A DNA stretch of 64,000 nucleotides, from contig JAJDCP010000056.1 of NCBI GenBank assembly GCA_029260765.1, positions 62,001-126,000 on the forward strand. Direction: 5' to 3'. The notes under the pieces are model-generated. The model was not told the origin of the DNA and did not search any database. It worked only from the letters and a program-made list of their open reading frames with translations. The DNA is from Planctomycetota bacterium. GTDB lineage: Bacteria > Planctomycetota > J058 > JAJDCP01. The translations under genes and the position numbers were made by a program. Of this stretch, positions 57,468 through 64,000 are shown piece by piece. How positions within the stretch are numbered: the first letter of the stretch is position 1; each line of letters starts with the position of its first letter.

Positions 57468-58339
57468 GATGGGCTCCCTTCTGAGGTCGTTTGTTTGCGC
57501 TGCGCATCGGCCTGTGCGGCCTCAAACGCGAGCTGCTTCTTGCGGAATCTGGACACGGACAAGCCCGTCGCCCAGCGATGGAGCCAGCGAGGGGTCATGC
57601 CTGTGAAGAACATCAGAACACGATTGAAGAACCCTGGCAAGATCATCGCCTTGCCCTTTTCGAAACCGCGCAATGCACTGCGCGCACATTGCTCGGCGGA
57701 CAGCTCGAGCAGCTTCGGCGGGCTCATTCCGAAGGGGTTTCCCGTAACCTGCTCGAACTCGGTCGCGACGGGCCCGGGGCACAGCTGACTGACCGTGACG
57801 CCCTTGCCACGAACCTCCAGCCGCAAACACTCGGTGAAGCTTGTCAGGAACTGTTTGGTGCCGACGTAGGTCGCAAACATCGGCAACCAGGTGAGCCCGA
57901 ACCCGGAGCTGACCTGCAGAATTCCTCCGCTGCCGCGCTCGACCATCTTGCCAACGAAGCGGTGGGTCAGGTCCATCACGCTGATCACATTGAGCTCGAC
58001 CATGCGTAGCAGGCGCGCGAGGTCGGCGCGCTCGAAGAGCCCGACATCTCCGTAGCCAGCGTTGTTGATCAGAATGTCAGGGCAACCCCATGCCTCTTCG
58101 ATGCTTGCGCACAGCTGCTCGCGCGCCGCGCGATCGGTGAGATCGCAAGGCAGCACCTTCACCTCGAGCTGGGCATTCTGACCGCGTAGCAGCTCTTCCA
58201 ACTCGCGCAGGCGCGACTCGCGCCGGGCGACCAGGGCGATGCTGGCGACACGCGGCGCGAGCTGGCGCGCCATCTCCCAGCCGATACCCGACGAGGCCCC
58301 GGTCAGCACAACCTTGGCGCCGCTGAAACGCACCCGCAT
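57464..58339 (-). CDS. Short-chain dehydrogenase/reductase
   Basis: A 291-residue SDR. The cofactor loop TGASSGIG, the NNAG motif and the catalytic set (Ser in VSSGFG, Tyr and Lys in YVGTK) are present. The C-terminus extends beyond the standard 250 residues with a basic, aromatic segment ([20 protein letters not shown]) that may associate with membranes, as in DltE-like members. Substrate unknown. It is one base from the SecD-head-like gene and is coupled to the cyclophilin. Confidence 0.92.
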   Translation of the reverse strand: MRVRFSGAKVVLTGASSGIGWEMARQLAPRVASIALVARRESRLRELEELLRGQNAQLEVKVLPCDLTDRAAREQLCASIEEAWGCPDILINNAGYGDVGLFERADLARLLRMVELNVISVMDLTHRFVGKMVERGSGGILQVSSGFGLTWLPMFATYVGTKQFLTSFTECLRLEVRGKGVTVSQLCPGPVATEFEQVTGNPFGMSPPKLLELSAEQCARSALRGFEKGKAMILPGFFNRVLMFFTGMTPRWLHRWATGLSVSRFRKKQLAFEAAQADAQRKQTTSEGSPS

Positions 58340-58340
58340 A

Positions 58341-59147
58341 CTATTCCTCCAGAGTCAGCTCGAGGGGCAACTTGTCCCCTGCCAGCAGCAGTGCGCGCAT
58401 GGTCTGGATCTCGTCGGCGCTCAAGCCCGACCAGCCGAGTTTGTCGCCTTCGACCGGCGCAGTGATCGTGGGCAGGTTGACGATTTCCCCGTCGAGCACG
58501 AAAGCCAGCCTGCCACCGCGATGCTCGGCAGTCAGCTGTTGCAGCGCGCGGGCCCCTTCGGCGTTGAAGATCAGCTCGAGAGTCTCGTCGTGCACATGCA
58601 CATCTTCGATCAAGAAACCTGCCACGCCCGGCTGCGCGAGCAGGTAGGCCACGCCCTGCGCGTCCTTTGCGCTTCCCCAGGGCAGTGCCCGCAGGTCTTC
58701 ACCGGCCGAGCGTGCCGCCTCGATGTCTTGCAGCTCTGCCGCGTAGTCGCCCGCAAAGCCCTGCTCGCTGAAGGCCGCCTGCAGCCAGAGCTCCCCTCCC
58801 GCCAGCGCCAGGGTCATGACCTGCCCGCGAAAGACGTCGGCAACATGCACGTGCAGGCCGCCGTCGGAGATGTCGACCCGCCCTTTGATGTCAGCAACCT
58901 CCAGCCGCTTGCGCAAGACATCGGCCGCCTTCGGCAGCATGTCGCTCGCGCCCTCTTTGGGCAGCAGGACCAGCTCTGCGAACGCGCCGCTCTCCAGGTG
59001 CGTCACCGGAGGTAGAGGTACGGGCTTCAACCAGAACCAGGCGCCCACAACTGCGCCCCCGAGGAGACCGAAGATCAGGAGCATGATGAACAGGATCGGC
59101 AGGGGTCCGCCGCCCTCTTTGGGCTGCGCCCAGGGGTCGCGTGCCAT
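58341..59147 (-). CDS. Single-pass protein with stand-alone SecD P1-head-like domain (a)
   Basis: A 268-residue protein: short cytoplasmic tail (ARDPWAQPKEGGG), one membrane helix (LPILFIMLLIFGLLGGAVVG), then an extracytoplasmic domain. AADVLRKRLEVADIKGRVDI and the C-terminal run FNAEGARALQQLTAEHRGGR, then LAFVLDGEIVNLPTITAPVE and LLLAGDKLPLELTLEE, match the periplasmic P1 region of SecD (LDG motif). The five further membrane helices of SecD are absent. GGGAG lies six bases before the ATG. A paralogue follows upstream at 59229-60320. Its role in export or maturation is not known. Confidence 0.75.
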   Translation of the reverse strand: MARDPWAQPKEGGGPLPILFIMLLIFGLLGGAVVGAWFWLKPVPLPPVTHLESGAFAELVLLPKEGASDMLPKAADVLRKRLEVADIKGRVDISDGGLHVHVADVFRGQVMTLALAGGELWLQAAFSEQGFAGDYAAELQDIEAARSAGEDLRALPWGSAKDAQGVAYLLAQPGVAGFLIEDVHVHDETLELIFNAEGARALQQLTAEHRGGRLAFVLDGEIVNLPTITAPVEGDKLGWSGLSADEIQTMRALLLAGDKLPLELTLEE

Positions 59148-59228
59148 TTTTTCTCCCAGAACGGTGTTCGCACAAAATGGTGGATGGCAGATTCTTTCAG
59201 GGGGCACCGGAGCTCGCACAGGCTGCCA

Positions 59229-60320
59229 CTAGTCGTCTTCCAACATCATCTCAATCGGCAGCCGTCCGCTGGTCATCAGCGTGCTGTAGTAGCGCGCATC
59301 ATCCTCCGACCACGGATAGGAAGTCGTGTTGGTCCAGCTCCATTCAACGCTCGGGTCAAACGAGCCCGAAGGAGCATCTCCCCAGGTTGCCGTGGTCTCG
59401 ATCTGGCCATCCATGATGGTCGCCTCAGGCAGATGGGCATTTTCCCGCGCGTAGTCGGCATAGGCCTTCGCGCCTTCGGGACTCATCGTGTAACGGATCT
59501 CGAAGAAGCCCCGCACCACCTCGGTCTCCGCAGGCGCGCCCGTGTCGACATTGCGGTCGAGTTCGAGCGTAGTGCCGTCGACTCCCAGGATCCGATAGAC
59601 CTGTGCCTTGCCCGCAGCATCCACCGCACCCAGACGCAAGGTCTGGCCAGGTTCGAATCCGCTGGCGCTCTGGAGCAGCAGCTCGCTCTTGCCCGGAGAC
59701 GCGGGCGCAGACAGCCGTGTACTGGCGCGGTACTGCCCCGCGCCGTCGGTCCACAGATAGCGGGCAGAAGCCACATGAAAGCCCGGAAAGCCCGGGTTCT
59801 CGAGCAGGAACTCATCGCCTGCCTTGGAGATCAAGTCGTAGGCGAAGGTCTCGGCATCGTAGCTGCCATCGAGCTGGGCCGCCCTTACCTTCGCCGCTTC
59901 TTCGTCCCAGCGGCTCTGGTCGAGGTTCTTGCGATCCAGTTGCACCCCGCGATCTTCCTTCGGCCGAATAATGATCTTGAAAACCAGGTCTCCGCCGGCC
60001 AACAAGAGCCGCGTGGCCTGCAGCACTTGCAACGAGTCTTCAGGCAGCCGCACCGAGAACTTCAACTCGAGCCGGTCGATTTCATGGGGAATCTTGGCAT
60101 TGTTCAGCCGGCGCCGCAGAACCGACAGCGCCTCGACCAGCTGTTGCTCGCTGCCACCGCTCGCCCGCAAAGTGAGCTGCGGAACCAGCTTCGGCCCCGG
60201 AGGCTGCGTCACGGGGTCTCTGCTCAACATGCCGAGCACGCCACAGGCAATGCAGCTCAAACACAAGCCGACAAGCACGAGGACGATGATGATGCCCGCT
60301 TTTCCGCGCCGCTGTTCCAT
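59229..60320 (-). CDS. Single-pass protein with stand-alone SecD P1-head-like domain (b)
   Basis: A 363-residue paralogue of the preceding type: membrane helix GIIIVLVLVGLCLSCIACGV, SecD-like ALSVLRRRLNNAKIPHEIDR, and C-terminal EGAKAYADYARENAHLPEAT with IMDGQIETTATWGD, ending in LMTSGRLPIEMMLEDD. Between them is an inserted beta domain (about residues 205-265, ASGFEPGQTLRLGAVDAAGK, then VDGTTLELDR) not seen in SecD. GGGAG precedes the ATG. It lies 81 bases upstream of copy (a), so the two are likely expressed together. Confidence 0.72.
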   Translation of the reverse strand: MEQRRGKAGIIIVLVLVGLCLSCIACGVLGMLSRDPVTQPPGPKLVPQLTLRASGGSEQQLVEALSVLRRRLNNAKIPHEIDRLELKFSVRLPEDSLQVLQATRLLLAGGDLVFKIIIRPKEDRGVQLDRKNLDQSRWDEEAAKVRAAQLDGSYDAETFAYDLISKAGDEFLLENPGFPGFHVASARYLWTDGAGQYRASTRLSAPASPGKSELLLQSASGFEPGQTLRLGAVDAAGKAQVYRILGVDGTTLELDRNVDTGAPAETEVVRGFFEIRYTMSPEGAKAYADYARENAHLPEATIMDGQIETTATWGDAPSGSFDPSVEWSWTNTTSYPWSEDDARYYSTLMTSGRLPIEMMLEDD

Positions 60321-60358
60321 AGCTCCCTTTCCCCTTGTTGCTATCCAGCCAACAGACA

Positions 60359-60382
60359 AAGCCCGCCTTGCTCGGCGGGCTT
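60359..60382 (-). terminator. Candidate terminator or hairpin after the coiled-coil gene
   Basis: AAGCCCGCC (60359-60367) pairs with GGCGGGCTT (60374-60382) around a six-base loop. On the minus strand the stem is followed by TTTGTCTGTT, a short, broken T-run. It lies 25 bases after the stop of the 60408-61202 gene and just before the next start. Termination or attenuation is plausible but not strong. Confidence 0.55.
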
Positions 60383-60407
60383 CATTCTACTCAGCAATGC
60401 GGAAGGC

Positions 60408-61202
60408 TCACGACCCCGAAATCAGATCGGTGCGTGCCTTGAAGTCTGCCTGATATTCTTTGGCCCACTTCAACAGCTCGCTGACAGCCTGCGCCCGCTC
60501 TTTGGCGACCTTGGCGGCCTCTTCGAGCTGCTTCTGCTTGGCGATCAAGGGATCCTGAGCGCTGGGCGGGACCGCACTGACTTCGCCCTTGGCGCGCTCG
60601 ACGGCCTGGTCGGCGGCGGTGATCGACGCGGTGGTGGCAGCTGCGGCGTCGGTGAAATTCGCGACAGCCTTGTCGAGCTGATCCATCGCCCGCTTGGTGG
60701 AGCCGTCGGCCTGCGACTTGTTCCACATCAAGCTGGTTTCCCACTCTTTGAGCGAGTTCTGGAAGGCTGTGATGCCCCAACCGATGCTTTTCTGCTCGGC
60801 ATTGCGGCTCGCCTCTGCGGGCAATGTACCCTCGAGAGCCTCCATCTCTTTCAACACGACTTCGCGGTTGACGAACAGCTCTTCGGTCTTGTCGGTCTTG
60901 TGGGCGATCTTGTCGCGCAGCTCGGTCCACTTCTCTTTGGCGGCCACTTTCAGCTCGCCCCACTTCTCGGTGGCCTGCTCTTTGATGTCCTGCGCCTGCT
61001 TCTTGGTCGAGCCCCAGTAGACGTTCCAGTCTTCACTGCTGAACTGCCAGGGCCACTTCTCTGCGCCCAGCATCGGCTGGCCTTGCTCGTCGGACTTGAA
61101 CTTGCCGAAGTGAACCATGTGCGCGGGCACGCCGATGATCACAACCAGGAAGACCAGTAGCACCAGCTTCCCGAGCAACGAGCCCTTTTTCTTTTCTGCC
61201 AT
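60408..61202 (-). CDS. Membrane-anchored coiled-coil protein, unknown function
   Basis: A 264-residue protein with a basic start (AEKKKGSLLGK), one membrane helix (LVLLVFLVVIIGVPAHMV), and a long, charged helical remainder with coiled-coil potential (TKKQAQDIKEQATEKWGELK, and LIAKQKQLEEAAKVAKERAQ). The helix is most likely a signal anchor with the coiled coil outside. No family is recognised. AGGAG lies nine bases before the ATG. It is upstream of the two SecD-head-like genes, on the same strand. Confidence 0.75.
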   Translation of the reverse strand: MAEKKKGSLLGKLVLLVFLVVIIGVPAHMVHFGKFKSDEQGQPMLGAEKWPWQFSSEDWNVYWGSTKKQAQDIKEQATEKWGELKVAAKEKWTELRDKIAHKTDKTEELFVNREVVLKEMEALEGTLPAEASRNAEQKSIGWGITAFQNSLKEWETSLMWNKSQADGSTKRAMDQLDKAVANFTDAAAATTASITAADQAVERAKGEVSAVPPSAQDPLIAKQKQLEEAAKVAKERAQAVSELLKWAKEYQADFKARTDLISGS

Positions 61203-61388
61203 CGATGTTTCTCCTAGACAGGCGTGGATAATGACCGGCCATTGTACAGCCGAGCCATCGCTCGGACCAGTCTCTGCGAATCTTTTGCCAGCCCCCCAGG
61301 CCCGGTGCTGCCGCGTCGGACGGCCCGGGCTTGGTGTGACTCGCCAGGCGTTGGCGCCGTGCGCCAACCTCAAAATCGGTCTTGCCCG

Positions 61389-62441
61389 TTACGCCGCCTG
61401 GTTCTTCAACTTGGCAGCCAGGTAGGTCTTCTCGACCTTGCCGCTGATCGCGTTGACCAACTCGCTGAACTCGATGGTGCTCTGCGTCTCCGCGGCGGGC
61501 TTGTCGGCGTGGGGTATGGCGATCTCTTCACTGATCGTGCCCGGAGAGTCCGAGAGGATGTAGATACGGTCGGACAGATAGACCGCCTCGCCGATGTCGT
61601 GGGTGATCAAGAAGACGGTCGCTTCGACATCGTTCCAGATCTTGATCAGCAGATCCTGCATCTCCCAGCGCGTCACCCTGTCGAGCGCACCGAACGGTTC
61701 GTCCATCAGGATGATGCGTGGCTTCAGTGTCAGAGTGCGCGCGATCGCCACCCGCTGGCGCATACCGCCGGACAGCTGATGGGGGTATTTCTCCTCGCTG
61801 CCCTTGAGGCCGACCCGCGTGACCCACTCCATCGCCATCTCTTTCATTTGACGACGCCGCTGACCACGGATGCCGACCAGGCTATCCATCGCCGCCAGGA
61901 AGGGGTTCTTGGGGCGTTGCAGCTCATGCACCAGGTAGCCGAACGCGACGTTCTCCCACACCTTCAGGTGAGGAAAGCTCGAGTAGGTCTGGAAGACCAT
62001 GCCACGGTCAGCGCCGGGTTGGGTGACCTTCTCGCCGAACACCAGCACCTCGCCCTCGGTGGGGCCGTAGAAGCCGGAGATCATGTTCAAGATGGTCGAC
62101 TTCCCACAACCACTGGGACCGAGCAGAGAGATGAACTCGGGAATCTCGGGGATGTCATAGACCTTGAAGTTGACATCCTTGACCGCCGTGAACATGCCTC
62201 CATCGGTCGGAAAGCGTTTGGTCACATTCGAAAAGGTCACCACCCAGTTCTTGGGATCCGGATCGTCGGGATAGAGCACCTTGCCCATCTGGCCGACGCC
62301 CGAGCCGGGCACGAAGTGGGCTTGATCGACGCCGCGGCCGGGCGCGGCCTGTGCCGGCACCTTCTCCGTCTCAGCCGGCGCGCTGTCTTCGACGGGCTTG
62401 GGTGCCTGGTCCTGCTCGGGAGAGCCGTGGTCTGTGCTCAT
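61389..62441 (-). CDS. NitT/TauT-type ABC transporter ATP-binding protein
   Basis: A 350-residue ATPase. A Pro/Glu/Ala-rich N-terminal extension (about 1-60) is unusual. The core has Walker A LGPSGCGKST, Q-loop MVFQTYSSFPH, signature LSGGMRQRVAIA, Walker B IILMDEPFGALD and the switch ITHDIGEAV, all intact. It resembles the ATPases of nitrate/sulfonate/taurine importers. It is next to its permease, whose stop lies one base upstream. No substrate-binding protein gene is visible; it may lie past the window edge. Confidence 0.93.
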   Translation of the reverse strand: MSTDHGSPEQDQAPKPVEDSAPAETEKVPAQAAPGRGVDQAHFVPGSGVGQMGKVLYPDDPDPKNWVVTFSNVTKRFPTDGGMFTAVKDVNFKVYDIPEIPEFISLLGPSGCGKSTILNMISGFYGPTEGEVLVFGEKVTQPGADRGMVFQTYSSFPHLKVWENVAFGYLVHELQRPKNPFLAAMDSLVGIRGQRRRQMKEMAMEWVTRVGLKGSEEKYPHQLSGGMRQRVAIARTLTLKPRIILMDEPFGALDRVTRWEMQDLLIKIWNDVEATVFLITHDIGEAVYLSDRIYILSDSPGTISEEIAIPHADKPAAETQSTIEFSELVNAISGKVEKTYLAAKLKNQAA

Positions 62442-62442
62442 C

Positions 62443-64000
62443 TCATTTCTCCCGCTTGTGGGGGAACAAGGCCCAGATCAGCTTGTCCCATAGGTAGTTG
62501 AACGCAAAAGCCAACATAAAGATAATGAAGAGCAGGATATACATGCGCGGAACCAGGCCACGCTTCAGGAACAGCTGCAACAGGTAGCCGAGCCCTTTGT
62601 CGAGCCCGAAGGTCTCGGCGATCAACACCCAGGTGAAGCAGACAGCAAAGCCCAGCTTCAGGCCGGCGAAGATGTCGGCCAGGGCTGTGCCCACCAAGAC
62701 GCGCCGCACGATCTGCGCCCGGGTCGCCCCCAGTGTCCGGCCCGTGTCGACATAGACATCCGGCACCTGGTTGATGCAGCTCAGGGTGTAGGGCAGCACC
62801 ACCACCGAGGCGGCGATCGCCAGGAAGCCGCGAGCGAAAGTCTCACCTGTTCCGAAGATATTGGCCATCGGAGCCGTGACTGCGGGCAACGGCAGATACA
62901 GCAGCAACAGATGCCAGGGCTCCCAGTAGTAGCGCGTCTTGCCGAAGGCACCCATCAAGACCCCTAGCGGTAAGGAGACCATCACGCCTAGCAGAAAGCC
63001 GATGAAGATGCGCAAGACCGTGGCAAGTGTGTGCTCGATCAGCAGTGAGTTTTGGAAGAAATCCTCGCTCTTCTCCGAAAAGCTCATGGTTTCCCAGGCA
63101 TCGGTGTTGTGTTGCGTGCCATCCCAGAGAAACGGTCCGAAGGCATCCAGGATCTCTGTCGGACTCGCCAGCGTCACCTGCGACACCAAGCGTATCTCGG
63201 CAGGACGGTACAACCCCAACCCCAGGCTCTCGGCCCCCCCGACACTGCTGATGACGGCTCGCGGTGCTCCATCGGTGCTGGATGCAAAGGCGAGCCCGCC
63301 ACGCGCCAGTAAGGCATTGAGCCCCGGGTAGGCCTCGGGAGACAACGGGGGCAAGGCCGCCGGGTCCACCAGTTTCTGGTCGACAGGGATGCTCAGCACG
63401 CGCCCGGGGTCCTCGCGGGCGAGGAATATCTTCAACGCCCCGTCGGCCCGGTCGAGTACCAGCAGAACGCGCTCATTCGGCTGAATCTGCGCCTGCGGGC
63501 TGCTGGGCCCCAGCCCTTTGGCGGCGGTCTTTTCCGGATCCGCCACGACTCCCAACAGCTTGTAGGTCGAACCCCGCCCGGTGTTCCCGATCGGCTCCGG
63601 CTCAAAGCGGCCCGGCTGCACTCCCACCGAGTCGGCGAGGGCATCGAGCAGGCGGGAGTAGCGCTTGTAGCTCAGGGGACGCTCAGGACTCAGTTGGTCG
63701 GCTTCTGGGATGCTGATACGCCAATCTCTGCCCGGCAACAGACGCTTGAGCTTGATCAGCATCTCGGTCTTGCTCTTCAACCAGAAGACGACCTCTTCCC
63801 CAGGCTCGATCGCAAGAGACGTCCCTCGCGGACCGATCCCCGCTCGATAGGCAGCGGTCGCATCGCTGATCCGCGCCTCGATGGTGTCGCCCGGCAGGTC
63901 GACGAAACCGCCGATGCCAAGGACCTTGGCCGCTGCCAGAGCCTCCAGACCGGTGTACGCTTCGGGCCGCAGCTCGGGAAAACCGCCGGGGGACAGGCCA
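62443..64000 (-). CDS. NitT/TauT-type ABC permease with tandem-repeat N-terminal region (5' end outside window)
   Basis: The reading frame is open to the right edge, giving at least 519 residues. The C-terminal 200 residues form a binding-protein-dependent permease domain with about six helices (LATVLRIFIGFLLGVMVSLP at its start) and an EAA-like loop (RTLGATRAQIVRRVLVGTAL). Ahead of it lies a long soluble region of tandem units of about 105 residues, shown by repeated cores GIGPRGTSLAIEP / GLGPSSPQAQIQP and EAYTGLEAL / EAYPGLNAL. An apparent start codon at 63780 falls inside one such unit, so the true start is beyond the window. Such a repeat region on a permease is unusual. Confidence 0.85.
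   Translation of the reverse strand, partial: GLSPGGFPELRPEAYTGLEALAAAKVLGIGGFVDLPGDTIEARISDATAAYRAGIGPRGTSLAIEPGEEVVFWLKSKTEMLIKLKRLLPGRDWRISIPEADQLSPERPLSYKRYSRLLDALADSVGVQPGRFEPEPIGNTGRGSTYKLLGVVADPEKTAAKGLGPSSPQAQIQPNERVLLVLDRADGALKIFLAREDPGRVLSIPVDQKLVDPAALPPLSPEAYPGLNALLARGGLAFASSTDGAPRAVISSVGGAESLGLGLYRPAEIRLVSQVTLASPTEILDAFGPFLWDGTQHNTDAWETMSFSEKSEDFFQNSLLIEHTLATVLRIFIGFLLGVMVSLPLGVLMGAFGKTRYYWEPWHLLLLYLPLPAVTAPMANIFGTGETFARGFLAIAASVVVLPYTLSCINQVPDVYVDTGRTLGATRAQIVRRVLVGTALADIFAGLKLGFAVCFTWVLIAETFGLDKGLGYLLQLFLKRGLVPRMYILLFIIFMLAFAFNYLWDKLIWALFPHKREK

Noticed and set aside
61350..61368. GTTGGCG/CGCCAAC hairpin as terminator of the ABC ATPase gene
   Set aside because: There is a seven-base stem but no T-run on the relevant strand, so it was not listed as a terminator.

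Overview
The window is a GC-rich bacterial chromosome segment with tightly packed genes, many sharing 4-base start/stop overlaps. It carries three Ser/Thr kinases of the type abundant in Planctomycetota and similar phyla (one with DWG in place of DFG), single-pass membrane proteins with TPR or carboxypeptidase-regulatory domains, a type II secretion/type IV pilus-like gene set and a poly(A) polymerase-like PcnB. My best guess is an uncultured Planctomycetota-like or other large-genome Gram-negative lineage. The guess rests on gene content only, since no rRNA is present.

Layout. 2-9167: the 3' end of a carbamoyltransferase gene, an amidase, an rsmD-like methyltransferase, tRNA-Ser(GCU), yebC, a convergent xerD, and a coupled run of isochorismatase-fold hydrolase, M50 protease, scpA, fmt and rsmB. 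9168-16172: a repeat-rich spacer with nested inverted repeats, two small minus-strand genes, a 946-residue lipoprotein of unknown function, pcnB, and a decayed ArsR-type regulator fragment. 16173-34009: mutY and a minus-strand operon gspE-F-G-H-I-J, facing a plus-strand operon of eleven overlapping genes: three pseudopilins, a PilM/N (GspL)-like protein, a PilO (GspM)-like protein, a PilT-like ATPase, a second GspE/PilB, a second GspF/PilC, a PilP/GspC-like protein, a secretin and a lipoprotein. Together they look like one envelope-spanning machine with two assembly motors and one retraction-type motor. 34076-36188: an ECF-like sigma factor and a membrane Ser/Thr kinase whose outer domain looks like the PDZ domain of GspC.

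36192-50074: a minus-strand block of two more membrane Ser/Thr kinases, an M1-type aminopeptidase, an NHL beta-propeller protein, a TPR protein and a membrane-anchored carboxypeptidase-regulatory-domain protein. This looks like an envelope signalling cluster. 50224-54088: a tandem universal stress protein, a thermonuclease, pyruvate kinase, a second copy of the GTAGGGGCG palindrome, and a lone prepilin followed by a clear terminator. 54092-58339: a TIGR04282-type glycosyltransferase, an ABC-2 exporter pair, a cyclophilin and a short-chain dehydrogenase. 58341-61202: two single-pass proteins resembling only the periplasmic head of SecD, and a coiled-coil membrane protein. 61389-64000: a NitT/TauT-type ABC transporter, with an ATPase and a permease that carries tandem repeats of about 105 residues ahead of its membrane domain and runs off the window.

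Most noteworthy are the divergent dual-motor secretion/pilus locus with its adjoining sigma factor and PDZ-kinase, the two stand-alone SecD-head proteins, the repeat-bearing ABC permease, and the palindromic spacer elements.
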